Shown: piece after piece, positions 6,601 to 10,620 of the stretch
Numbering within the stretch: position 1 is the first letter of the stretch
Layout of the letters: every line of letters starts with the position of its first letter
Assembly: GCA_016282655.1 (NCBI GenBank)
Contig: JAEELK010000236.1
Span: forward strand, 1-11,394
DNA length: 11,394 nucleotides
Source of the DNA: Bacillota bacterium
GTDB lineage: Bacteria; Bacillota; Clostridia; Peptostreptococcales; Anaerovoracaceae
Direction: 5' to 3'
Translations under genes and position numbers: made by a program
Notes under the pieces: model-generated
Told to the model about the DNA's origin: nothing
Database searches by the model: none
The model's input: only the letters and a program-made list of their open reading frames with translations

Positions 6601-8685
6601 CTTCGCGTCCTTGTACTTTTCGTAGTAGACGAGGGAGCCGGTCTCGAAATCCGCCTGCCAGTCGCCGTAATGCCGGCTGACGGCAAGGCGCGGGTAGGGA
6701 TAAGAGGACAGGGACTGTCCCATGAGGTTGTAGGCGAAGGTGTTCGCGTTGTCCAGGACGAAGGCGGAGCCGAGCTCGTTCTTCAGGACGTCGTTCTCGT
6801 AGGAGCCGAGCGAAGCGGTGCCGGAAAGATCCCGCCCGGTGCTGTTGCCCGGCGTGAAGTAGAAGACGCGGTCCGCGTCCGCGATGGAGCGCGCGGTGCT
6901 CCAGGTCTCCTTTCCGTCGGGGACCGAGAGAGAACTGATGGTGTAAGAGTTCGCGCAGACGGAGACGCTGCCGTTGACGAGACCGCAGGCGCTCTCCTCC
7001 GCGGTCTGGAAGCCCGCGGCGTAGCAGCTCCGGATGCTGCCCGCTCTGCCGCAGACGAGCCCGCCGGTCACGGGCGCGGTGAGATAGTTGTCCGCGTAGG
7101 AGGTGCGGAGGTCCAGAGAAGCGGAAGAGGAGTTGGCGACCAGGCCGCCCGCTCTTTCGCTGCCGTCGATCACGGTCGCCGCGAAGCTGTCGCTGATCTC
7201 GAGCGAGCCGCTGACAGAGCCGACCAGGCCGCCGGCGTTCGCGCCTCTGATCCAGACGTACTTCTCGTTCCTTCCCTGGATGTCCGAGCGACCGAGATAG
7301 ACCGCGCAGCCGGAGATCTCGTTGCCGCTGCCGATGACGGAGCCGACCAGGGCGCCGGCGCTGCCGGAGCCGCCGTCGACCCGCGGCGCGGCGAGCTTGA
7401 CGTTCCGCAGGGAGGTCTCGCCGCTCAGGCGGGCGAAGAGCCCCGCGTCTCCGCCGCCGGACACGCTGACGTTCAGGCCGTAGATCACCATGCCGTTCCC
7501 GTCGTAGGACTTCAGATGCGCGTTGCTGATCGGCCGGAAGTTCGGGCTTCCGGAGAAGAAGTTGTTGAAATAGCCGGCATGGTACAGGTCGTACCAGTCG
7601 TCGTCCCTGTCGCTGTTGTTCAGGAAGGAGATGTCGCTGTTCTGGATCGCCGAAGAGATGGCGGTCGAGACGCCGGAAGAGGCGTCGAGGTTCTGCAGAT
7701 GGCGGGCGCAGGTGATCCCGGCCTGCGAATCGCTGCTGCTGTCGGCGAAGAGGCTGTTGGTGAGCGCCTCGGCCGTGCCGGGCTCCACCAGGTGGTTGTC
7801 GCTCTGCGCCGTGACCTGGATCGTCAGGGCGGTGCCGGGGACGAGCTTGGGCAGGACGCTGCTCCCGCTGCCGAATACCCGGTCGAAGCGGCTGCCGCTC
7901 TGCAGGAGGTCGTCCAGGACCAGCTCGTAATAGAAGGTGCGGCCCAGGCGGCTGGCGGCATACGTGCGCTTCTGGCTGTTGCCCATGCCGTCGGTGAGGA
8001 CGACTTCGAAGCTGATGTCGTTGATCCCGACGGGCGCCGTGCACTGGAGGAGCGCGGTGAGCGTCTCCCCGTTGCTGACGGAGATCGTCGGCTTCAGCGA
8101 GGTGGTGTCGGTGGTGGTGGAGCTGACGTCTCCGCCGTAATAGCCCACCAGGGCGCCGTCCGCGATGCGCTTGGCCTTTTCGCGCAGACCGTTGTACTTG
8201 GTCCACTGTCCGGGATATTCGCTGTTGAGGTCGCGCGTTTCACTGTAATAGACAGCATAGACGCTGCCGGTGGAGGGTTCGTATTCGATGATCCAGGAGT
8301 TGGAGAGCAGATCGGCGCTGACGGTTCCGGCGCCCATGAGCGCCTGCGCCTGGGGATCCGTCGTGAGCAGGTAGTGGAGCTCGCGGACGATGAGGTTGCC
8401 GTGCTCGTCGCGGGAGGAGACGATGTCGCTCGGGGCGTCGGGCAGGAGCTGTTCGCTCTGGCCGATGGCGTAGAGGTCCGCGTTGCCGCCGGTGCGCAGC
8501 TTGATCATCTCGTTCTGCGCGGCGAGGTAGATGGTCTCCGCCTTGGCGTCCAGCTCGGACTGCCGGAATTCCTTGCGGATCTTGGCGATGTTCGGCGCGA
8601 GCAGCGCGAAGAGGAGGATGATGATCGCGACGACGATCAGCACCTCCGCCAAAGTAAAGCCTTTTTGCCTGTTTTCGTATCTCAC
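685..8685 (-). CDS. Giant prepilin-anchored modular surface protein (putative pilus-tip adhesin), 2666 aa
   Basis: The N-terminus MRYENRQKG/FTLAEVLIVVAI is a textbook Class III prepilin signal with Gly9 at -1, Glu14 at +5 and Pro31 at mature +22. An amphipathic helix follows (to about 65), then a pseudopilin-type domain ending near GALVGYYGGD (about 90-200) and a beta-rich domain (about 200-310). Next come three GLUG-type beta-helix blocks (about 324-665, 830-1175, 1376-1898) with repeated GGLVG/GGLIG motifs and stacked SNCY/SSYA turns. Each block ends in YP[YF]P and then HYG[DS]W (672, 1187, 1920). Residues about 2040-2240 look Ig-like, 2245-2476 are three InlB-type repeats, and the C-terminal domain has CLQC (2608-2611). 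The start is GTG with SD GGAGAGA 5 nt upstream. It has no LPXTG anchor; the pilin helix is the anchor. Pilins are usually 100-200 aa, so this is exceptional. Surface display and prepilin processing are strong inferences; adhesion and tip location are weaker. The ligand is unknown. Confidence 0.9.
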   Translation of the reverse strand: MRYENRQKGFTLAEVLIVVAIIILLFALLAPNIAKIRKEFRQSELDAKAETIYLAAQNEMIKLRTGGNADLYAIGQSEQLLPDAPSDIVSSRDEHGNLIVRELHYLLTTDPQAQALMGAGTVSADLLSNSWIIEYEPSTGSVYAVYYSETRDLNSEYPGQWTKYNGLREKAKRIADGALVGYYGGDVSSTTTDTTSLKPTISVSNGETLTALLQCTAPVGINDISFEVVLTDGMGNSQKRTYAASRLGRTFYYELVLDDLLQSGSRFDRVFGSGSSVLPKLVPGTALTIQVTAQSDNHLVEPGTAEALTNSLFADSSSDSQAGITCARHLQNLDASSGVSTAISSAIQNSDISFLNNSDRDDDWYDLYHAGYFNNFFSGSPNFRPISNAHLKSYDGNGMVIYGLNVSVSGGGDAGLFARLSGETSLRNVKLAAPRVDGGSGSAGALVGSVIGSGNEISGCAVYLGRSDIQGRNEKYVWIRGANAGGLVGSVSGSLEISDSFAATVIDGSERAGGLVANSSSASLDLRTSYADNYLTAPVTGGLVCGRAGSIRSCYAAGFQTAEESACGLVNGSVSVCANSYTISSLSVPDGKETWSTARSIADADRVFYFTPGNSTGRDLSGTASLGSYENDVLKNELGSAFVLDNANTFAYNLMGQSLSSYPYPRLAVSRHYGDWQADFETGSLVYYEKYKDAKGKISYGFFGANVNSTLKDTDVVIGDGYGIVYRKAETPPDTLTVTVGSDTATIKPATDPYYSVTGTDEVAYRVYPLPKALVNKAPSTGVFYTKVVIRVNATGRSDTFWFDPHFAKTVIRTQNGAAAPTLQSGDEIVLRTPRHLYDLSLYYDRLADVCAGMKFVQERDFDYRLYEWSSFTSYVSGSSEAVSLQEPIGVSDQKPFKADYDGGCHTITDVSFVSTAGRYSGLFGYVAAGSHVSDVVLACNYDPSAQAHYYVQRRQDTEANETVYMGVLAGYNAGVIENCAIAGYYVAGSDGTLHAYSNSTLYVGGLVGANAGTVRGCSADCPALRLSSVYADSRLGGLVGWNSASGTISSSYAIGFLEVAESRGGSVYAAGFAGQNNGRISSSYCATAIVISGETARSYGFAPLGGSVTGAYYLDQGSYSYIDSLRHYSSIPDITSGEPLTLRALKELSGARANRYHSLYHPNTGDGGDAYPFPAYLKDASAAPVHYGDWMDEAMSSSFGLFYWEHEEHGFNNGYHFTYLGGDADLVDTGSTLCTAHDDGGVITSFGYGYYAKTELADQLSVNSTGIAYSGAGSFNAAAKAALESQISGYTFYPFTTRVPGSGDSGDYIYLNNGEQQLGSWTLTCGEQSCKYEFTPFFANAMRRTGSSAPLGLLASDWRLTDFAKTPGTENNVFEVRSVDQFSYINWNYATKNCSTLVYGEEKKADALNYKQFPYLQYATVLTVGTQARADVEALRPPRFWVQSHDVRETTDRILTPIAGMATSSPCVKGEYSNFLYAWFGGNYDGQSYKIQNVNVVSEAYCVGLFGATAGAEIKNVILFADDGEARIERNTAGKTAVSVGGKTLNFEKGPGAYFIGGLIGIAYEYKSNELTNKVYNCSIAGYRVIDHSTNQQGAGTANIGGLIGLASMNLEACSSVVDLIIDSSYEYGHMMFGSQLRVGGLAGSAGSMMKGVAVYVKNCYTGGTISVIGAALNEPPLIQNGFAIRETSTQGTSINIYASGVIGGSYAPNISNFSASRTNAPDGTANISNCYTYMKLPDLTGNIRAVSYFANPADRYYRDTRINISNCYYLDSINSDIQAIFPGYYFQSNKGKQWITDAEFQSMLLGDLGCLKRLLYSQGAANGHPGISGVPQACNFEELSRQIGSSEANDMAVRLNGGAAAPWSWVTKEDLSGASVDGMFSFSSNAAQTGKNYPFPTIVTQKDNTYSTRWEPQYVNVHYGSWPLDGLYWEHGRDTMDIFSDMTVRNYPEKTFLLKYTKPPESEDFDFVCEPAGIVEIIGSPVKDAEHNAYQVTIKALSDGSVTITESNSGVSFVLTVTANVQLACDPTSLLLYTDKPQNITFSASAGSIDYTARGVWTLQTADEDVYEQILVTPQSKKNVFSVTAHESGTRDLAGVFTFAYNGKDYSETIFIPTKTPGDLGIYSAGVIKTVERQQSAATGTVNNSISLQAPAGPELYLFGEASDNDLAQFVNKSVTVTTAGPYSAHFGPDSEIISVGDYLLWPVYVRSNGASSGPVSVRITAQDPVSGATYTFTAENVMASRYTVHFDAGGGEGYMPDAGTNGLFTLPDCAFVRTGYSFAKWRVGSELKAAGETVSLSADTVITATWTPHTYTVNFDPNGGSGSMPAQNFTYDVPQALTANAFTPPASTMFAGWNTQADGLGYSYENGASVSQLSAEEGGSVTLYAQWISNGLLTLRSENDIVYSDVAVGSSVDYSIAPISGWTLDGWYSSTGAGGVRILNANGSIAAGAENVNGYTADGVFALTADRTLYARWTRSAYLQIDSFDSADLGGLYVISSGNAAGTQNLVAASDTSIVNATATLRSGSFLNAGNVPVGNVFLSVPDNAVWNGDFHSLNGGQYNIYAFSVVRAGKTKHLRDQIGSLTLREDGAGNNKHRFTYGQKYEHCLQCEQQAFAGDGKDYTVYWKGTAWTSAKNTPPKTCWLFRQDAVYSFVPSEVSQGGGGN
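698..703 (-). promoter_or_regulatory. Shine-Dalgarno of the 205-aa gene, inside the giant CDS
   Basis: GGGAGG, followed by TGG, on the minus strand and 12 nt before the ATG at 685. The spacing is slightly long. It forms part of the codons for the QGGGG near the C-terminus of the giant protein, so the poly-Gly tail may be a by-product of this ribosome binding site. Confidence 0.6.
1258..1953 (-). repeat. Three InlB/Listeria-Bacteroides-type repeats in the giant protein
   Basis: Residues 2245-2476 of the giant protein. Copy 1 starts YTVHFDAGGGEGYMP and ends at TATW. Copy 2 starts YTVNFDPNGGSGSMP, has MFAGWNTQADG, and ends YAQW (W2390). Copy 3 is more diverged (GWTLDGWYSS, ending YARW at 2476). 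The pattern [YF]TVxFDxxGG ... F.GW ... LYAxW is the beta-grasp repeat known from internalin B and many surface proteins of Firmicutes and Bacteroides. The repeats usually act as stalk or spacer units, which fits a position just before the C-terminal domain. The third copy lacks a clear FDxxGG and is the least certain. Confidence 0.8.
2887..4560 (-). repeat. GLUG beta-helix module C of the giant protein
   Basis: Residues about 1376-1933, the longest of three related modules. It opens with VRSVDQFSYIN and contains NYDGQSYKIQNVNV (YDG at 1485-1487), then VGLFG. Several GLUG motifs follow (GGLIGIAYEY, GGLIGLASM, GGLAGSAG), with turns ending in NCSIAGY, NCYTGG and SNCYTY. It closes with YPFP (1895-1898), HYGSW (1920-1924) and GLYWEH. 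It is about 150 residues longer between YDG and HYG than modules A and B. Confidence 0.7.
5065..6198 (-). repeat. GLUG beta-helix module B of the giant protein
   Basis: Residues about 830-1207. It opens with VLRTPRHLYDLS, has DYDGGCHTITDVSF (YDG at 901-903) and SGLFG, then GLUG motifs (GGLVGANAG, GGLVGWNSASG) alternating with ISSSYAIGF and ISSSYCATA turns. It closes with YPFP (1172-1175), HYGDW (1187-1191) and GLFYWEH. Confidence 0.7.
6619..7716 (-). repeat. GLUG beta-helix module A of the giant protein
   Basis: Residues about 324-689. It opens with ITCARHLQNLD, has SYDGNGMVIYGLNV (YDG at 394-396) and AGLF, then GALVGSVIGSG, GGLVGSVSGS and GGLVCGRAG. Between these are short turns such as ISGCAVY, LRTSYAD and IRSCYAAG. 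It closes with YPYP (662-665), HYGDW (672-676) and VYYEKY. The order of landmarks matches modules B and C, which indicates duplication of a whole module rather than of single GLUG turns. Confidence 0.7.
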
Positions 8686-8690
8686 TTCTG

Positions 8691-8697
8691 TCTCTCC
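8691..8697 (-). promoter_or_regulatory. Shine-Dalgarno that sets the GTG start of the giant gene
   Basis: GGAGAGA on the minus strand, then CAGAA (5 nt), then GTG at 8685. No ATG lies in frame between this site and the prepilin leader, and starting at GTG gives a leader of the right length (nine residues to the cleavage Gly). Confidence 0.75.
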
Positions 8698-8727
8698 GAA
8701 AGGCCCTGAGGTCTGTTCTGTGGGTGC

Positions 8728-8757
8728 TTTGCGCGGCGCCCGGACACGACGCGCAAA
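8728..8757 (-). promoter_or_regulatory. 8-bp hairpin in the giant gene's 5' leader
   Basis: TTTGCGCG (8728-8735) and CGCGCAAA (8750-8757) are perfect inverted repeats around a 14-nt loop. They lie in the transcribed leader between the candidate promoter and the SD. No U-run follows on the minus strand, so this is not an intrinsic terminator, and the SD is not part of the stem. A role in mRNA stability or control is possible but unproven. Confidence 0.5.
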
Positions 8758-8777
8758 AATAGTTGTGCTAATCTAAT

Positions 8778-8806
8778 ATATTACACAAATTGCTGTGAAA
8801 ATTCAA
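8778..8806 (-). promoter_or_regulatory. Candidate sigma-A promoter of the giant pilin/pseudopilin cluster
   Basis: On the minus strand -35 TTGAAT (8806-8801) and -10 TAATAT (8783-8778) are separated by exactly 17 bp in an AT-rich island within GC-rich DNA. The predicted start is near 8771, giving a leader of about 86 nt. The promoter lies just after the terminator of the major pilin gene, so it would give the downstream cluster its own transcript. An imperfect inverted repeat (8763-8788) overlaps the -10 and the start site. Confidence 0.7.
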
Positions 8807-8831
8807 GATTCCCCGCATTTTTCAGGGCAAG

Positions 8832-8862
8832 AAAAAACCGGCCGCAAGCGGCCGGTTTTTTT
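8832..8862 (-). terminator. Strong intrinsic terminator after the major pilin (symmetric, could act both ways)
   Basis: CCGGCCGC (8838-8845) pairs with GCGGCCGG (8848-8855) around AA; with a four-base loop the stem is 7 bp, all G/C. It is flanked by six A (8832-8837) and seven T (8856-8862). Read on the minus strand, the U-tract follows the hairpin about 40 nt after the pilin stop. It should end the abundant pilin mRNA before the giant gene. Confidence 0.92.
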
Positions 8863-8901
8863 CCATCGTTAGAATGGATGCTGATGTACTGATTCCCGTG
8901 C

Positions 8902-9219
8902 TTAGTTCGGGAAGGAGTAGGAAGAAGGTCCTTTTACAGTGCCTTCGGAAAGGGTGACCGTCCAAGTCGCGCCATTGTCCTCGGTTTTGGCAGTGTATTT
9001 GATGGAATCGTAGGTCTTTGTGGTCGTCGCGGTACCATCGAGGAGGTAGGTGGTAACGGCTTCCGCGTAGGTGGCGCGGGCGTTGGCCTGCTCGGTGGCG
9101 ATCTTCGCCTTGTCCAGGGAGTTGTTGAAGACCGGGATGGCGATGACGACCAGGATAGCGATGATCGCGACGACGATCAGGAGTTCTGCAAGGGTGAAGC
9201 CTTTCTTGTTTCTTTTCAT
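8902..9219 (-). CDS. pilA: Type IV major pilin (small prepilin)
   Basis: A 105-aa prepilin: six-residue basic leader MKRNKK, Gly7 at -1, then FTLAELLIVVAIIAILVVIA with Glu+5 (E12) and Pro+22 (P29), all invariant features of type IV pilins. The mature form would be about 99 residues: the N-terminal helix (to about residue 55) and a short, Thr/Ser/Tyr-rich beta domain ending SSYSFPN. There are no cysteines, so it has no disulphide-bounded D-region. This is much shorter than the roughly 140-160 residues of proteobacterial PilA, but small pilins are known in Gram-positives and in Geobacter-type systems. ATG start with AAGGAGA 6 nt upstream, the best ribosome binding site in the window, and its own promoter and terminator; all fit an abundant subunit. 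The symbol is by role. It could instead be a pseudopilin of a T2SS-like system, but pilT next door favours a pilus. Confidence 0.93.
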   Translation of the reverse strand: MKRNKKGFTLAELLIVVAIIAILVVIAIPVFNNSLDKAKIATEQANARATYAEAVTTYLLDGTATTTKTYDSIKYTAKTEDNGATWTVTLSEGTVKGPSSYSFPN

Positions 9220-9225
9220 TTTAGT

Positions 9226-9232
9226 TCTCCTT
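9226..9232 (-). promoter_or_regulatory. Shine-Dalgarno of the major pilin
   Basis: AAGGAGA on the minus strand with a 6-nt A-rich spacer (ACTAAA) before the ATG at 9219. It is near-consensus, as expected for a highly translated structural subunit. Confidence 0.8.
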
Positions 9233-9246
9233 ATTGCTTCTTAATT

Positions 9247-9273
9247 GCCTGCGCGTTTGGGCGCAGCGCAGGC
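9247..9273 (-). promoter_or_regulatory. 8-bp GC hairpin in the major pilin 5' leader
   Basis: GCCTGCGC (9247-9254) and GCGCAGGC (9266-9273) are perfect inverted repeats with an 11-nt loop. They lie between the candidate promoter and the SD of the pilin gene. No U-run follows, so a terminator is unlikely. A similar hairpin of equal stem length lies in the leader of the giant pilin gene. Possible roles are protection of the mRNA 5' end or regulator binding. Confidence 0.5.
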
Positions 9274-9299
9274 GAAATAACAAAACTATCGACAAATAA

Positions 9300-9328
9300 T
9301 CTTTAGCACAAAACCGTAAAAAATACAA
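9300..9328 (-). promoter_or_regulatory. Candidate promoter of the major pilin gene
   Basis: On the minus strand TTGTAT (-35, 9328-9323), a 17-bp spacer, then TAAAGA (-10, 9305-9300) preceded by TGC, an extended -10 element. The -10 itself matches the consensus only weakly, so the assignment is moderate. The surrounding AT-rich stretch is the only promoter-like sequence between pilC and the pilin. The predicted leader is about 74 nt. Confidence 0.5.
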
Positions 9329-9332
9329 GTGT

Positions 9333-9350
9333 CGTTTTTGTTACAAAACG
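9333..9350. repeat. Dyad just upstream of the pilin -35
   Basis: CGTTTTTGTTACAAAACG: arms CGTTTTGT and ACAAAACG match when one T is bulged, around a central T. It ends 5 bp upstream of the -35 candidate, which is where an activator might bind. The AT-rich character makes chance plausible, and I recognise no regulator consensus. Confidence 0.3.
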
Positions 9351-9375
9351 GTGACGCTCTTTCTGCGGAGAGGGT

Positions 9376-10590
9376 CTACATGGCGCCGTACATGCCGAAC
9401 ATGGCCGAATAGATCGCGATCACGATGAAGCCGGCGATGGCGGCGAGGAAGACCAGCAGGGCGGGCTCCAGCTTGGCCAGCGCGGAGGCGATGGCGACCT
9501 CCAGCTCGGAGTCGTAGTACGTGGCGACCGTGTTCAGCGTGGATTCCATCTCGCCGGTCTCTTCGCCCACGGCGACCATGTCCACCAGGATGTCCGGCAG
9601 GAAGGCGGCTTCGCGCATGGAGGCGCCGAGGGAGCGGCCCTCTTCGAGCTTGACCGCGAGCTTGCCGGTCTCCGTGCTCATGTAGTAGTTGCTCAGGGTC
9701 CGCGCGGTGATCGAGATGGCGCGGGTGAGCGGAAGGCCGGAGGAGAGCATCATGGCGAGCGTGTTGGAGAACTCGCTGGCGGAGCCCAGCGTGGCGATGT
9801 TCCCGAGGACGGGGAGCCTCAGGCGGAGCTTCGCCATCTTCAGCTTGCCGCTCTCGGTCTTTTCGTAGAGCTTGAAAATGATGACGACGGCGATGATCAG
9901 GACCGCCAGGAAGAGCCAGTAGCGGGTGAAGAAGTTCGAGACGGCGATCAGGGCCCGCGTCACGCCCGGGAGCGAAGCGCCGTAGTTGTCGAACACGGCG
10001 GTCATCGCCGGCACGACCTTGATCATCAGCACGGCGACGACTAGCACCGCGATCACGAGCACGAAGGCGGGATAGGCCAGGGCGGAGCGTACCTTGCCGG
10101 CGGTCTTGGTCTGCTTGTCGAAGTGCTCGTACACGGTCCGGAACGCGTTGGATAGATTGCCGCTCTGCTCGCCCGCGGAGATGGTCTCGATGAACTCGCC
10201 GGGCAGGAAGTCTCCGCCCCGCTCCGCGAAGCTGGCGGAGATCGAGCGGCCGGCCTCCACGTCGCCCGCGACCTTGAGCAGCGTCTTGTTGAGCCGCTTG
10301 TCGCTGATCTTGGCGGCGATGAGCTGGACGCAGCGGGAGATGGGGATGCCGGCGCTGAGGATGATCGCGAACTGGCTGCACATCAGCAGAAAGGCTTTTT
10401 TGTTCAGCTTCTTTCCGCCGACGTCCATGTTCAGCAGGCCCTCGGCGTCCTCGCTGACGGGCTGCAGCTTGAGGATGACGCTGTAGTTCTGCTTGATGCG
10501 GTCCACCGCGTCCATCTCGTTGTAGGCCTCGATGATGCCGTTGACCTTTTCGCCGCTGCGCGATTTGGCTACGTATTTAAAAGCTTGCAA
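9376..10590 (-). CDS. pilC: Type IV pilus inner-membrane platform protein PilC (T2SSF family)
   Basis: A 404-aa polytopic membrane protein that forms the platform on which the PilB/PilT ATPases act to add or remove pilins. The N-terminus MQAFKYVAKSRSGEKVNGII is the typical PilC/GspF opening. Two homologous T2SSF cytoplasmic domains are visible at about 65-170 and 270-375. Each has the family landmarks: GIPI (81-84) against GLPL (285-288), and AGEQSGNL (139-146) against VGEETGEM (341-348). Membrane segments lie near 173-195, 223-242 and 377-399. Length is normal for the family. The start is TTG at 10590; no ATG lies in frame near it, and it matches where family members begin. The SD (AGAAAGGA, 10609-10602) is 11 nt away, rather far. 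It lies 30 nt downstream of pilT, so the two are probably co-transcribed. Confidence 0.95.
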   Translation of the reverse strand: MQAFKYVAKSRSGEKVNGIIEAYNEMDAVDRIKQNYSVILKLQPVSEDAEGLLNMDVGGKKLNKKAFLLMCSQFAIILSAGIPISRCVQLIAAKISDKRLNKTLLKVAGDVEAGRSISASFAERGGDFLPGEFIETISAGEQSGNLSNAFRTVYEHFDKQTKTAGKVRSALAYPAFVLVIAVLVVAVLMIKVVPAMTAVFDNYGASLPGVTRALIAVSNFFTRYWLFLAVLIIAVVIIFKLYEKTESGKLKMAKLRLRLPVLGNIATLGSASEFSNTLAMMLSSGLPLTRAISITARTLSNYYMSTETGKLAVKLEEGRSLGASMREAAFLPDILVDMVAVGEETGEMESTLNTVATYYDSELEVAIASALAKLEPALLVFLAAIAGFIVIAIYSAMFGMYGAM

Positions 10591-10601
10591 AGAAGATCGC
10601 G

Positions 10602-10609
10602 TCCTTTCT
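10602..10609 (-). promoter_or_regulatory. Shine-Dalgarno of pilC (TTG start)
   Basis: AGAAAGGA in the 30-nt pilT-pilC gap, 11 nt before TTG. The long spacing and rare start codon suggest modest translation, consistent with a platform protein needed in few copies. Confidence 0.5.
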
Positions 10610-10620
10610 GGGGTGAGATG

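Noticed and set aside
1258..7716. CRISPR array or DNA-level tandem repeat in the repetitive part of the giant gene
   Set aside because: The repetition is at protein level with variable lengths and divergent codons; no regularly spaced identical DNA repeats are visible.
6170..8206. 678-codon minus-strand frame overlapping the giant gene
   Set aside because: The translation is dominated by Arg, Gln and Pro with no recognisable domain; it is a frame-shifted shadow of the GLUG region. The same applies to the minus-strand frames at 4685-5869 and 869-1837.
1750..8709. 2319-codon open reading frame on the plus strand, antisense to the giant gene
   Set aside because: It lies in exact codon register with the giant gene and is open only because TTA, CTA and TCA are avoided there. 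Its translation is rich in Arg, Val, Ala, Asp and Gly with no domains, and the sense frame has clear families throughout.
8763..8788. Rex (NADH-sensing) operator over the giant gene promoter
   Set aside because: TTGTG and CACAA ends are present, but a Rex site spans about 18 bp with AA/TT next to the ends, while this one spans 26 bp. It is kept only as an unassigned inverted repeat.
9247..9273. Hairpin considered as an intrinsic terminator of pilC
   Set aside because: It lies after the candidate pilin promoter and has no U-tract on either strand.
9220..9375. Cyclic-di-GMP riboswitch in the pilin leader
   Set aside because: T4P genes in Clostridia can carry such riboswitches, but the leader is short and I see neither the conserved GEMM-I core nor a type II pseudoknot; only one simple hairpin is present. 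The leader at 8686-8771 was checked with the same outcome.
9341..10381. 346-codon minus-strand frame across pilC
   Set aside because: It has an Arg-rich shadow composition, while the overlapping frame is an unmistakable PilC with both T2SSF domains.
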